Below are positions 1 to 11,699 of a stretch of DNA of 64,000 nt, piece by piece. Source of the DNA: Nymphaea colorata (taxonomy: Eukaryota; Streptophyta; Magnoliopsida; Nymphaeales; Nymphaeaceae); the NCBI RefSeq assembly GCF_008831285.2, contig NC_045151.1, positions 11,890,571 through 11,954,570 on the forward strand. Reading direction: 5' to 3'. A model generated the notes under the pieces. The model was not told the origin of the DNA. It saw only the letters and a list, made by a program, of their open reading frames with translations, and did not search any database. The position numbers were made by a program, and so were the translations under genes. Each line of letters opens with the position of its first letter. Within the stretch, counting starts at the first letter, position 1.

Positions 1-117
1 GCTTACAAATGTGAGAAACAAAATAAACTGGCCAAATCTAATGTGCATATAGAATAACAGTTCAGAAATATGGAACCATTTCTATTGTTGCTAGAAATAT
101 CATTTTTTAAGAGAGTG

Positions 118-197
<80 letters not shown>

Positions 198-300
198 CGT
201 TAACTTCAGTAATTGGGCATTGCCTGTGTTTGTATTTCTATTTCTATAATACAACCAAGTCAGTGGAACTGCTTTTAACACACACACACACATGTAAAGA
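1..300. repeat. (TA)n microsatellite and flanking non-coding DNA
   Basis: Bases 119-193 are an uninterrupted TA tract of about 37 units, with a short CA tract near 280-292. Open frames across it are artefacts giving alternating Tyr/Ile. No gene is visible. Confidence 0.9.
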
Positions 301-2650
301 TCTTCTTCAACTTTACATGGAAAAGGTGTTCTTATGCATGTAGAAAGCGTGCAGCGTGATGATCACTTTCTTTAGTTGAGCTTTTTTCTCCTTGATCAAC
401 TAAAAAGATGGAGATAGTGGATTCACATGTCATCACCATATTCTTATGTGTACTTCAGATATGTGATATGGAGAGATGGGGATCTGGAAATGAGGTTAAA
501 AGATAAATAGAGTAACGATATTTGGACTAGATGATGGAAACCACGCAAGCTGGCGCAAAGTGAGGACTTCAATGTCTTCATGCTTTCAGTAATACATAGA
601 GATTCATGGAGCTGAACGTTTGCTAAACTGTTCAACAGAAAATTCTACTAATTTTCAGGATTCTTTGTTTCGACCAACAATGAATATATTGTTATACAAT
701 CTACATGTGATACATGATATCAAGAAATGAAATAAAATAGATCCGATGGCACAAAATAAATACAGACGATATGGACCATATAAAATCTATCGCAGATTGC
801 ATGCAATTTGATAAACAAGGTACTAAGGGCGGGAAATAAAAAAGTGTGAGCGTTCCAATTTGTAGTATATACATGTTTGAACTGTTTCTGATTCTCTTGA
901 GCGGGAGACAAAAATGCTATTGGAAGTATGGGCATACTACATTTGATTTTTTAAAAACTTTTTTCATTTTTCACTCTTAAAATAAATATTCATCAAATCT
1001 CTATCTCTCGCTCTCTCTCTCACACACACACACACATGTGTAAACATACACACAAAACACACACACACACACACACACCCCAGACCACTTGCGTAAGGGA
1101 TAAAACCTGACCTTTAAAATTTATGTTAAAAGTGTTTCAAAGAAAATGTGAACCATCTAATGTGTTTACAAACACTAATATTATACAAATCATGTCTAAT
1201 AAATTAATAATAATTAAGCATAGTTACTACTATTTAACGTATTATTGTCAAATACTGTTAATTATTCGGCACGACACTAATAACATCCAGTACGTGCATG
1301 CTAGAGAATAGGCAAGTTTCATACTTAGAGATGTAAGATGAATTAAACTAGTAGCTGCCCAAAGAATATTGTAGCCTATTTGATTCTAGCGCGTAGTAGC
1401 TTATTAAACAAGCATTAATGGACCGTAAGTTCATAAAAATGGAACATGCTTGCAACTATAAGCGCGTTCTTTTGGAAAACTGTCACCCTGAAGAAAAAAA
1501 AAACACCTCATTCTTGTCCTTGAAATTATTCTATTATTTTCAAATGCTATTTTCAAGTTAAAGTTAAAGTAAAAAAGTATTTATTATCATCGTTAAAATA
1601 TTTGCCGACACGGGGCTGAGTTGGATCTGTATCAGCCGTGGATTCACTCAACGAACCATTTGAAAAAATAAGCAACACAAAAAGAATGTATGAGTTTAGT
1701 TAAACTAACCATACTAGTCAAACCTGTAATTATAGCTTTGGTCATATACAAACAAAAAAAAATGCGATAAAAAATATATTAAAAACGTGGAAACGAAGTC
1801 AGCCGAAAAAGGCAAAAAAAGAAGTTTTTTGAAAAAAAAAATGTCAAAAAACACGTTTTTTAGTTTTTTCCAATGTCAAAATATTTATTTTTATTTTTAG
1901 TTTTTATTTGTTGCTTAGCTACTTTGTTGTTGTATTAGTTTCTCATTTGTTTACTTTCCCCTAATTTTAATTTTTATTTATTTTTTTAAATATATTTTTC
2001 CTCTTTTTCAAGTTGACCGTATCATATCCAATAAAAACCTCACAATTTAAAAGACAAAAGCCATATTTATAACTATGGCTATAGTTTTGGTAATGTCTCC
2101 ATTAATTTCTACTGCATTGTGTGATGTTGTACGCCCACTTGTTCTTATAGATTCTTTATATTGACTCTGAACAAGCTGATTTTGTGGGTTTTTTTATTTA
2201 ACCTACAACCTTTAGTTGGCATTCAATCAACAGCATGTGCCTTTCCAGATTCTTGAAATTCGAAAGCAAATTCTCATCTCTGTGGATTCACTAAGCCGTG
2301 TTCACTAGTTGGCATCAAAGAAAGGGGTATATATATATATATATATACTCTCTCCTTGAACTTTCCTCTTATTCAGAAAATGGTGGGACTTAAATTCTTG
2401 AACTGGGAACTTGCATTGAAATTTCATGAGCGATGTGACTGAAGCATTTGCAGAGTTGTCTATCTGTTGGCCATAAATGTTGAAGGCCGCATTGCCCGCT
2501 TTTAACTGAGAAAGGGCACATGCTGCCCTCATTATATATGAAATGCACCAGCCCATGCTGGGCGTACCCATTTTCACTTCCTCTTATACCAACAAAAAAA
2601 GTACATATATCCTTTCCCGGCAACATAGAGTTTACCCTGCTTGCTTCTCC
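301..2650. other. intergenic, no gene seen
   Basis: AT-rich DNA without a coherent reading frame. It holds mixed CT/CA microsatellites at about 1008-1078, A-runs and T-runs around 1740-1990, and a short TA tract at 2329-2347. I recognise no protein or RNA gene. Confidence 0.6.
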
Positions 2651-3240
2651 GCGGTGATGGGCATTTTCGTCATTGCACATAGCCGCGTTTTTCTGCCATA
2701 GACAAAGGACTGAACCTGGTGCTCACCAGGCTAGCTATACTGGGTCAAGTAGGGCCGGATGGTTGCCGGAGAGTATAACAATTCCAAATGAAATCCGGCC
2801 TGTAACACAGGCCACTGCTGGGAATAGTGGGTACAGACCCCTGTGGCTCCGAATCGTCGAACCGGGCCGGACAGCTAGCTAGCACATGGGTCCATGTCCA
2901 AGCCAACTGTCATAACTCCTGTGGTGAGCACATCAGCAAAAGTTAATTGGATGTTAAGCAGACAGGATTCGCTTAAGCCCGGCGGCGAGTTCGATGTTAA
3001 TTGGATGTCCACTCTAGACTAATCTGGTTAGATGGATGTGAATGTTGCTAAACATGTCTATAATTTTACTTCAATCTGATAAGATCAAAACGCAATGCTT
3101 GGTCTTCTGGAATAATGGTTGCCAAGGAAAAATAGTGATCAACATAAGTGCATGGGGTCCGATCCTTGTCATTATCGATCGATTAGGACTGTCGGAGTTG
3201 GTGCATTTAGTGAGAGCGAAAGGGCGATAAAGACATTTAA
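2650..3240. other. GC-richer unassigned repeat-like segment
   Basis: This stretch is clearly richer in G and C than its flanks, with several GGCCGG and CCGG words around 2755-2880. It looks like the end of a decayed transposon, but I could not find matching termini or a target duplication. The open frames inside it resemble no protein I know. Confidence 0.3.
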
Positions 3241-3416
3241 ATGAGGGCATAATTGAACTTTTTTTTTTTGCCTTTTACAATTTAAAATATGAATTATCAA
3301 AAAGGATTTGTAGTATTTTTATCTCATGAATGCTGGTTGCTGAATTTAACAGATATCCCGAAGAGATCAAAGTTCCTACCTTCTTCCTTTTGTCCCAAGG
3401 GTTAAGGGGTGCTCTG

Positions 3417-3596
3417 CAGCGGTGGAGCCATGTTGTAGTTGTTGTGGGCAACTGCGCATACTAGTCCACTAAATGTATATTATTTACATATACAAACTTC
3501 TTTAACTTTTGGTTTTTTATATGCATGAATGCCCCTTAAAATTTGACATTTAAACTTAGAGTGCCCCTCAGCCAGAAATTTCTAGCTCCGCCCCTG
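3417..3596. mobile_element. hAT-like MITE, 180 bp
   Basis: The left end reads CAGCGGTGGAGCCA and the reverse complement of the right end reads CAGGGGCGGAGCTA, a 14-bp inverted repeat with 3 mismatches. It is flanked by GTGCTCTG (3409-3416) and GTGCTCCG (3597-3604), an 8-bp duplication with one mismatch, as hAT elements make. The interior has no coding capacity. Near one end is a near-palindrome around GTGGGCAACTGCGCA. Relatives lie at 6821-6936, about 20576-20723, 23921-24012 and 38429-38610. Confidence 0.8.
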
Positions 3597-3604
3597 GTGC
3601 TCCG

Positions 3605-4269
3605 GGGTTTGAGTGGGAAGCAGTATATCCATCAAATAGAATGTTGTACATCCATCATTTACAATTTAGACGAGTATTACTCATGGGATTTGAATTAACA
3701 CCTAAACTTTCTCTAACCTACCAATCCGACCAACTACACTATACTCTTCACAATCCAACTAAGGAGTCCTACCCGCCCTGCTAGGTCCCATCTTAAGGGT
3801 TGAAGATAGAGAAGCATGCTGCCTGTGTTCTTTTTTTCATGACTGTGCTCGTAGGAGATATTTTCTCCTGCTTTCCTTACTAAGGATATGCCGCCGGATT
3901 CCCTTCATTTATCGAAGGTTTCTTTATTATCTCATCATGTTCTGCCGAATTCCTGTTGATTTTACACTTGACTTCACAAATGAGCTCAGTTTGAAAAGTC
4001 CAATGTTGAAATCGGATAGAAAAGTGTTGATCATACGAACCTCATGAAATAAATATGATTATATATGAGACTTTGACTAAAATTCAGCTGAATTGAGGGA
4101 CATAGCATTTGGGTCGTTATATATATAATTAGTGCATTTCTTCATTTCTGTTTTCTGTTTTGATGGAAAAACCCTCCAATCTCTCACAGATGCATTGTAT
4201 TGGGCTATGCATTTAATTACACCCATCTGTTCAATACATCATGATTATGATTGGACAGACTTCAAATGG

Positions 4270-4272
<3 letters not shown>
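3605..4272. other. intergenic, no gene seen
   Basis: AT-rich sequence between the MITE and a TA tract. I see no coherent coding sequence, RNA gene or repeat end. Confidence 0.5.

Positions 4273-4328
<56 letters not shown>
4273..4328. repeat. (TA)n microsatellite
   Basis: About 28 uninterrupted TA units. Confidence 0.95.
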
Positions 4329-4331
<3 letters not shown>

Positions 4332-4832
4332 AGCCTTTTGTGAGGGAATTCTCAAACTTGAAAATGTAATCATTTGCTAGATGTGTATAATTTTTAAAGT
4401 CTAATTTGTATTTGGTGCTTATCTGTTACAAGTGAATGGTTTAAGATTCATTCAGAAGGGGGTTGGTGCAATGGCCGGGGCGAGGGTTGGTAGGCGATTA
4501 GTGTTCATTTTGATCTCCGACGATGTCAACCCTTTATGCTGTAAAAAAGAAGACACCGATATACAAATAGTGCATAGTGGAGAGCTTTGGATCCTAAAAA
4601 AATGATGGAAAGAAAGAAAGGGTTTCTGTCTTTCACTCAAATAATGGAATTAGCTTGTTGCTCACAGGAACGGTTTAAAATTCAATTGCAGATTCGTACC
4701 AAACAGATCACGTAAATTACGTCCATGCGATCAAATCTCACAAAAAGAGTATGACAAAGAAAAAAAAATTGATTCACAAGAAACTTCATCCGATTTGACT
4801 CGTAAAAACGGGTGGATCTAGTCTTCAACTTA

Positions 4833-4833
<1 letters not shown>

Positions 4834-4882
<49 letters not shown>

Positions 4883-4906
4883 AGAGAGAGAGAGAGAGAG
4901 AGAGAT
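4834..4906. repeat. compound (TA)n(GA)n microsatellite
   Basis: A TA tract runs directly into a GA tract at about 4880. The same compound order recurs at 18538-18586. Confidence 0.95.
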
Positions 4907-5555
4907 AATGCTCAAGAAAAAATGAGTATCTGGGGACTGATTTTCGGAAGATTCCAAAATTAGTGAATGTGGGTCACATGAAAAGGCGCCAAAAAATAAA
5001 TTAAGTACGCATTGAAGACGACACGGAAAAAAACAAAAGGGGAATTTGTTTGTTTGGCCAAGTAGCGAAGGCATTTCGCCCGATTTGAGTTCGTGACATC
5101 TCACCAATCCGATATTTAAATGTCCTGAAATAATAAAATGCATCGTTTCTGGAACTCGGTTGTAACGAAGGGGTCAGATTCAGGGCTCAAATGATTAGGA
5201 GTTTACGATTTCTTTACCAACTGGCAAACGCGGTTTCGTTTTCATGTTGCAGCTTCATAAAATAACAATTAATCGGTGCTATGAATAAAGAAAAAAATAA
5301 ATAATTCAGGAGAGAGAAAGAGAGAATAATGAGTTGACGTTGGAAGGAAGGCGGAGGGTCACGGAGTTTGTACTGAACGGGACTACGGAAGAGTAGAGAG
5401 AGAAAGAAAGAGAGAGAGAGAGAGGGGGAAAAAGAAAGACGGGGCGTGGGACAAGGAGACAGATCACGCGCTCAGCATTTTCGCTCCCCTCAGTGTACCC
5501 GCCCCTGTACCTGCTTTCGTACGCTCTCCCCAATCTCTTCCCACTTGCCACCGCC
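4907..5555. other. intergenic with purine-rich tract
   Basis: No gene seen. An imperfect GA/AAAG purine-rich tract lies at about 5309-5440. Open frames over it encode only low-complexity Ser/Leu runs. Confidence 0.5.
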
Positions 5556-5559
5556 CTCA

Positions 5560-6170
5560 TTTCGTGACTCGGATTTGAATCCGAGACTCGGTTACAGAAT
5601 TAGTGAGTCAGACTCCGTGACTCGGTTGTGTTGGATTATAATTTTTTTATAATGGATTTATTCTTTAAATAAATGAAGAACGTAAGTTTGTCATGACTTT
5701 TTATTTTTTTTATTAAATGGACTGAATAACGCAGGAGTATTTGTGTATATTTAGTAAAGCTCGTGATATTTCACAATTCAAAGTACAATAAGCTTTAAAG
5801 ATTATTTGGTCGAAAACTTGGTTTTGTACAAGCCAATTATTTTGAAAACTTGGTTGAAAATTGCAAATTTAGTTGGGATGTTTGGACGACAAAGAAAAAA
5901 AAAACTTGGTTTAGAAGTGAAAATCAATTTTACCTCAAAATAATCTAAGAAATGATGTTTGGAGGTAAAACCGAAAAACAAAACCTGGTTTTATGTTGTC
6001 ATCCAAACACTCTTTTAGTCCTCAGTAAAAAAAAAAAAAAAGACAAAAAAGACTTGTAATTAGGCTGGGATCGCAACTAACCGAACGAGCCCTAACTCGT
6101 GACTCAGTAAATCAATGATCCTAAAGTTGACTCGAGTGACTCGTTACTCGAATCGGTGAATTTGCCAACA
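5560..6170. mobile_element. GACTCG-rich repeat with nested MITE
   Basis: Both ends (about 5563-5630 and 6095-6158) are dense in GACTCG/CGAGTC words, in direct and inverted orientation, around an AT-rich core. Such ends are common in non-autonomous plant DNA transposons. Exact termini and target duplications were not resolved. A fold-back MITE sits inside at 5879-6010. Confidence 0.4.
5879..6010. mobile_element. small fold-back MITE
   Basis: The left end TGTTTGGACGACA and the right end TTGTCATCCAAACA are inverted copies of one another with a single change. The interior carries AAAACTTGGTTT-type words, also seen in the related element at 10504-10813. There is no coding capacity and the target duplication is not clear. 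Confidence 0.6.
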
Positions 6171-6820
6171 TGCTTTTTGGATCTCTTAGTAATAAGAGAA
6201 AATGCGGTTTAATTTGTTAAAGTGAAACACGCGCACCACACATCTCCTCCTTCCGTTACTCAAGAGACGAGAAGACCCAAACTCTTTTAATATTCTAAAG
6301 TACGCGAGAAACGGGGTTTATAGTTTACTGCGGAAAACGATTTTTCGATAGAAAGAAGTCAAAAAATATGTAAAAAGAAAAGAGGAAAAAGCAGCAAATG
6401 TTATGCAAAGCACTCATGCTCATTATGAAAATATCTTATATGGATCAGATGTGAGGCCGCATATGTATAATGTAAATAATACGTCTGAGAAGATTTGGTC
6501 TTCTGCAATATAATACTTACGAAGATTTAATTTCTGGCAGATTGATGGATGTCAGAATATGCAAACGAGTGAAATTTTGTAAAGTGTAAACCCCAGCAAA
6601 CTTTTTCTTTCTTTCTTTCTTTCCCATCTCGCACATGGATATGCTTTCCCCACCTATTCTTTTCAAGCTCTTTCATTTTTAAGTGGACAGATCGATGGCC
6701 AGTCCTCAGATTGTGTGGTCCTTTTGTACGGTGAAATGTTAAAAGACTTTACCATTTCTTTATCCACCGACTCACATCGTCACATTTGGGATCGTTTCTC
6801 TCTTTTTCGTTAGATTTATG
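6171..6820. other. intergenic, no gene seen
   Basis: AT-rich with a short CTTT microsatellite near 6605-6625. Nothing else recognised. Confidence 0.5.
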
Positions 6821-6936
6821 CAGTGGTAGATAACTTTTAAGCCATCATAATATAATTTTGGATTGTTTTAATGAAACTTTTGATGGACTAGTGTGGGCAA
6901 TGGCCCATACCAGCTTACTATGTATCTCCATCACTG
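6821..6936. mobile_element. hAT-like MITE, 116 bp
   Basis: The ends CAGTGGTAGATA and (reverse complement of the right end) CAGTGATGGAGATA are imperfect inverted repeats. Flanks GATTTATG (6813-6820) and TATTTACG (6937-6944) agree at 6 of 8 positions. The subterminal near-palindrome TGTGGGCAATGGCCCATA links it to the elements at 3417 and 38429. Confidence 0.6.
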
Positions 6937-6941
6937 TATTT

Positions 6942-6946
<5 letters not shown>

Positions 6947-6981
<35 letters not shown>
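6947..6981. repeat. (TA)n microsatellite
   Basis: About 17 TA units immediately beyond the right flank of the MITE at 6821-6936. Confidence 0.95.
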
Positions 6982-6982
<1 letters not shown>

Positions 6983-7721
6983 TTTCTAATTTCATAATGT
7001 ATCGCATTTTTTTCAGAAAATACTCATTATGAAGCACCCGGCAATGGGTCAAGGTTTGGTTTCCTTATTTATATAGAGTTTATTGTCAAAGTTGGTAAAA
7101 ATTAGACCCATTAAAAATAATTATTGAGGTTTTTTTTTCTGTAATCTAATCTTATAAATATGATCTTGAAAATGATTGAATAATGACTCTTATAATGTCA
7201 AAATTTTGATAATAGAAAAGATCATTCTTTTTAAGAAAACAAGAACTAAAACTAAAACTTTATATAAAATTAGCGCCGAAAGTTCATATTTTGTTTAAAA
7301 CAACTATTTAATACAAATTTAAGAAGTCAAGTTTTCATCCCTTACCAAGTAGTCTGGTATTTACCAATTACACAGTTTATTGTTTTATTTTGCCTAGAAA
7401 TATGTCATCTATGAGAGTCATCCAAGCCATCGCTTTTTTGCCTGAAGTTGCTTCAAGTGGCTATAAACTTAACTGAGATGAGAGAATTTTTCTGCTATGA
7501 AAGAAAGAAGCTAGAGGAATTCTGCAACAGAGATCCCTTCACCGTATTCTCCAAATGAGGATCCGAAAATCTTAATTTCGTTGTTCATATTACAAACTTT
7601 TATATACTCTGACCACACATCCGTAAAAAGGACAGTGAAAGCACACCATCTAGTATTATTTGACAACTTTTTTTTCTCTCAATCGTTTATATAGAAAAAA
7701 AATTAAAACTTGAGATCGTTC

Positions 7722-7725
<4 letters not shown>
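6982..7725. other. intergenic, no gene seen
   Basis: AT-rich sequence with no coherent reading frame or repeat end that I can recognise. Confidence 0.5.

Positions 7726-7808
<83 letters not shown>
7726..7808. repeat. (TA)n microsatellite
   Basis: About 41 uninterrupted TA units, the longest dinucleotide tract in the window. Confidence 0.95.
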
Positions 7809-7810
<2 letters not shown>

Positions 7811-8815
7811 TAAGCAGAGTTGTTTGAGAAATGTAGTGCAGGAGGTCACTTGATTGGTTCAACCATCTTTGAAGGTCATCATCAGATTAGTTTGCCCATT
7901 TTCCACCAGGTCTTTGTAAATCCAACCGTACGGATGGTTCTGGAATATTGCGAAACCAAAAGTTCCCAAAAGCTCCAAATTCAACATGTAGATCATATTA
8001 ATGTGCAAGGATTTCAAGATTTCTAGCCTAATTTTCATGAAAAAAAAATATTTCATCTTACCATCCGATTGAAAGCCCAAGCTTTCACTCTTTTCCCTCA
8101 GTATATCAGGCTTTGTATTAGTGCTTTAGGGTGATGTCCTCTTTCTTGAAACAACATAAGGAGTTTGATGTTAAAGGAATTTAAAATGGAGACTAGCTGC
8201 CTATCGACCACTCGTTTGTTGAGCTAATTTACTTTGAGAATTAAGGTTGTATGTGACAAGTGAAACCACCCATTTTCCTCATCCCTAGAGTCAAGTGCCG
8301 CTTAATGATTAGGTGGTCAAACAATAAACCGTTCAACTTAAATGTTGCATATGCCACCATTTGCATACGATAAAAACAACACCCACTGAATCAAACTATG
8401 GATGTATTGTTTGCATGTTCGTCAACTGACCAGATATACTATGCTTCTCAGGGGCTTTTGATAATTATGAAATCACCTAATAATCTTCCTCTCGTTAATG
8501 TATTACCTCATACCCAATTTAAATTTAAATGAAATTAAGTGGATTTGGTAGCAAAATGAAAATTTGAGTTCCTACTTAAACTCAAAATCCCATATTTTTT
8601 CAGTTAACCGCAAGTATAAACATGAATTTCGCCTCAGATCCTAAAACCAAAGTGGGCAAAAAAATTGTAGACTAATGTACTACAGTTCTTTTGGTGATCA
8701 GTAAATAAGACCTGTAACAAAAATGTTACATATAACATTTGATTACCGAGAGGATCTTCGTGAAGACCAGCTTACTGCTTAGAACATTTTGGCAAATCGT
8801 CAGCCAAGTTAGGGG
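7809..8815. other. intergenic, no gene seen
   Basis: Two overlapping open frames of about 70 codons on opposite strands (7820-8080) show no recognisable motif and are probably chance. Nothing else is seen. Confidence 0.5.
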
Positions 8816-9088
8816 GAACTTCAAACATCGCCGGGCCAAGGAAGAACACAGATCAATAATGGCGTCGTTTGTGGAAATCTAGCCCTTCAATTATGCGGCG
8901 AGCATCATCACCACGGCAACGACGACTGATCGCGCCTAAGCGACCCCGAAGTTTTCCATCTATGGCGTTGCAAATACGGCTTGCTTTTTAATTCATGAAT
9001 TTAATCTTGTAAGAAGTAGGAGAAGGATAATTAACATTAAATTGAATATTAATGAACTTGCATTTGCCGTGATATGGTGCGTGTCGCT

Positions 9089-9098
9089 GTCACGTGAC
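9089..9098 (+). promoter_or_regulatory. G-box upstream of SAUR gene
   Basis: The palindrome GTCACGTGAC contains the core CACGTG at 9091-9096, about 250 bp upstream of the SAUR start codon. CACGTG is the known binding word of plant bHLH (for example PIF) and bZIP factors, and many SAUR genes respond to light through PIFs. The regulatory role here is inferred from position alone. Confidence 0.45.
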
Positions 9099-9183
9099 CG
9101 GCTAACAGGAGGTTAAAGAAAAAGGAACGATAGTGGCGCCATCGTAGTTTATGAGCAAGCTTGGGCATTATGATAGCAACCGC

Positions 9184-9190
9184 TTATATC
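9184..9190 (+). promoter_or_regulatory. weak TATA-like site of SAUR gene
   Basis: TTATATC lies about 155 bp before the start codon. It is the only TATA-like word between the G-box and the pyrimidine-rich leader, and it would give a leader of roughly 125 bases. It departs from the plant consensus. Confidence 0.3.
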
Positions 9191-9272
9191 TACCTCCCCG
9201 TACTTCATCGTCCCTGCTCCTCTTTGTGTGCTCTCTCTCTCTCTCTCTCAGTACGACCGACGTCTCCGTCTC

Positions 9273-9319
9273 TGTCTCTGTCTCTGTTCAGAGCGGTTCC
9301 CTCTCTTTGTTCTTGTCTC
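9273..9319 (+). promoter_or_regulatory. TGTCTC motifs in CT-rich SAUR leader
   Basis: TGTCTC, the classic auxin response element bound by ARF factors, occurs at 9273-9278, 9279-9284 and 9314-9319. These lie in a pyrimidine-rich stretch just before the start codon. Since the tract is CT-repetitive, the motifs may be a by-product of the microsatellite and not selected sites. Confidence 0.35.
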
Positions 9320-9341
9320 TTCGCCGGAGAAGTAAAAGAAG

Positions 9342-9776
9342 ATGAAGCAGCTCATGAGGAAGCTGTCGAGAGTGGCCGACTCGTCGTCGGCGAACTACGT
9401 CCTCCTGCGCTCCGGCTCCGTCGCTCCTAAACGGAAGGGAGGGCGGAGGCGGTCCTCCTCCTGCGCGGGGGAAGGCGATGCGGGTGGCTGTGGAGGGGTG
9501 CCGGAGGGCCACCTCCCTGTTTGCGTTGGGGAGGAGATGGAGAGGTTCGTGGTGACTGCGGAGTCGCTCAACCACCCCCTCTTCGCCGAGCTCCTACGCC
9601 GCTCCGCCCAGGAGTACGGATACGACCAGAAGGGCGTCCTCCGCATCCCGTGCCCCGCCGGAATATTTCGGTCCATCCTCGACATACTCCGCCGGACGGA
9701 CGGCGGCGCTGCCGGCGTCGGCGTCGATCTCGACGAACTCCTCCTCCGCCTCGCTTCCGTCGACGCCTCCACTTGA
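9342..9776 (+). CDS. SAUR family auxin-responsive protein
   Basis: A single-exon gene of 144 codons, normal for a SAUR protein with an N-terminal extension. Residues about 1-50 are basic and Ser/Gly-rich (KRKGGRRR near residue 30). The conserved SAUR domain starts at about residue 54 with GHLPVCVGEEMERFVV. It continues through LNHPLFAELLRRSAQEYGYD and ends near LRIPCPAGIFRSILDIL, followed by an acidic Leu-rich tail. SAURs are small proteins, often induced by auxin; several bind and inhibit PP2C-D phosphatases, which keeps plasma-membrane H+-ATPases active and promotes cell expansion. That role is from the family, not shown here. The ATG at 9342 is the first in frame after the pyrimidine-rich leader. 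Codon third positions are mostly G or C, against AT-rich surroundings. No SAUR neighbour is visible, although SAURs often form clusters. The subgroup cannot be fixed by eye. Confidence 0.93.
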   Translation: MKQLMRKLSRVADSSSANYVLLRSGSVAPKRKGGRRRSSSCAGEGDAGGCGGVPEGHLPVCVGEEMERFVVTAESLNHPLFAELLRRSAQEYGYDQKGVLRIPCPAGIFRSILDILRRTDGGAAGVGVDLDELLLRLASVDAST

Positions 9777-10503
9777 TCAGCCCCTCTGTTCTCTCCCTCC
9801 CTCATTGACAACCGCCTTGACGAAAATGTCACCGGCTTGTTAGTAGTTGGACTAGCATGGACCTTGACTCTGACCAGAACTACTCGATCTTTATTTATTC
9901 GAGTTTGTGGGGTCTCACGAGGACAGCACCGTACTGTATGGGTTGTGGGCCGCAGAGGGTAGTTTCGGTATTAGTGGTTTCAGGGACAAGCTGACCCTCG
10001 TGGATCTCTAAGTACTCCTAATGTACCTTTTTTCTTTTTTTAATTCCATTTTGAGATGGGACATTTTATGTAAATATGGTGAAGAGAGCAGTGTTTGTGC
10101 AAATTATGATGTTCAATGACCCTATATGTAATTAATTTTTCTCTTAAATTTATATTTCGGTCCTTACAAATAACAAGGAACGGAAAACTAGTTGATTGCC
10201 CTTTCCGAGAGCAAATCGTCACAATTCTTCACACTTTGTGTTATTTTAATAATACTAAATACGTTTACGTTTGCCTGAATAATTTTCTTTGCTATTCGGC
10301 TAAAAAGGTGGAAACACGGAAATTGCCATTTCCACATAAATGGCACATTGTTCCAATTCGTCAACCTATTTATTTTGGGAAATCATCACTTAATTATTTC
10401 TTTCTAACTGCTAAATGTGCAGTGGTTGGGAAAATTTCAAAATACAACATTCTTTGCAACATCCTTACAACTGTCCAAATCACTAGAAAAAAAATTCTTA
10501 AAA
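9777..10503. other. SAUR 3' flank and intergenic DNA
   Basis: The first 250 bases are GC-moderate and probably include the 3' untranslated region. From about 10020 the sequence becomes AT-rich. A 143-codon open frame at 10116-10547 shows no known motif and runs into the MITE, so it is likely chance. Confidence 0.45.
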
Positions 10504-10813
10504 GTTTGGATGACACTCCAAAATTAGGTTTTGGAAGCAAAACTTAGTTTTGCTTCTGAAACTTGGTTTTGCTTCCAAACAAAGTTTTTGGAGTGTTTTA
10601 GTGCCATCAAAACTGGGTTTGAGAAAAATGAGTTTTGACAAAGCGAGGTTTTGTAAAAAAAAGTAAAACCCGGACGCTTATCTTATTCATAAAAACCAGT
10701 TTATGGGTGTGACATTCAAACAGAGAAACTAAGTTTTTAAACTCATTAAACAACTTGGTTTCCATAAAACCAAGTATTTGGAAAATTTAGTTAGATAAAA
10801 ATGTCATCCAAAC
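10504..10813. mobile_element. fold-back MITE, about 310 bp
   Basis: The left end GTTTGGATGACA matches the reverse complement of the right end (TGTCATCCAAAC) exactly over 12 bases. Inside, words of the type AAACTTGGTTTT and their complements alternate, so the whole unit could fold back. It is a longer relative of the element at 5879-6010, and partial ends occur near 58690 and 61215. No coding capacity. I could not fix a target duplication. Confidence 0.65.
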
Positions 10814-11585
10814 ACCCTTGGCTTTCAACTAAAGTCATTAAGTTATGGAGTACCACGACATTATTGCCTTTCGTCCTAATCCCTCGCTATTTGCGTAAGA
10901 TCCTTCTTGTTGGATTAGGATCTTACCTGTTTGGTAACATGTTTTGGGTCCGAGACATTTTCTTTTGAGCTAATTCACCTGCCCTTTGTGGCATTCATGA
11001 TCTCTTTTACCTGTCAAAATGTGTTTTATCTTTCTTCTCAGGTAACTTAGTGAATAAGAAAATGCATAAAAAACTTTTACTGGTTCTCTTCCGGGGACAT
11101 AGGCTTCATGTCAGAGCACGTAATTTCCTTGTGTTGTCATGTTTGTGATTTGTTTTGGTGGCGTCTTTTATGAGCATTGAGCTCTTGTTACATCATATCA
11201 TGATATGGCTTGGCTCTTTGATAGGCATCTCATCATCTTAATGTGGTGTGCCCATAGTTGAATCAAGCAATACACCTTCTAGCTCAGATCCAGTGTTGAT
11301 TCAAAGCGATACACAGACCCTATGAAGCCATGTTATGCACAATAATGCGAAATGACACGTAAGTGCCACAACTAAAATTCTTGAAGTATATACAAACATA
11401 TGAAATCACATCTGTGATTTCAAAATTCAGAGTAATAAAAGAATACATACAAAGTGACTGGCCAATCACAAGTGGATTGACAATAAGGAAAATATGTTCC
11501 TCAAAACTGAAGAAGGATATTAGCAAATATTTTTTATCATTAATAATGTTCCTTGGTCTATTTACTGATAACAAGCTTTAGATAG
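10814..11585. other. intergenic, no gene seen
   Basis: Open frames on both strands at 11320-11581 encode no recognisable domain. This DNA may be the decayed 5' part of the Copia element that becomes recognisable at about 11700, but I see no gag, integrase or LTR in it. Confidence 0.4.
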
Positions 11586-11699
11586 GATTTGTTGACTTCC
11601 GAGATTGTGGTTTTCTAGGATGTGGAAATAAAGAAGGTGATTGATAAAGGCATTTAGCATGATTGGTTGTACTTCATCCTAAAGCCATCAAGAGATTTT

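Noticed and set aside
1-300. Open frames of alternating Tyr/Ile across TA tracts (also at 4132-4380 and 4682-5143)
   Set aside because: They are translations of dinucleotide microsatellites and have no coding meaning.
9395-9832. Minus-strand frames of 95 and 145 codons over the SAUR gene, and a 95-codon plus-strand frame at 9521-9808
   Set aside because: Shadows of a GC-rich gene; rich in Arg/Pro/Ser, with no domain.
10116-10547. 143-codon plus-strand frame
   Set aside because: No known motif, Lys/Phe/Asn-rich composition as expected from AT-rich DNA, and its end runs into a MITE.
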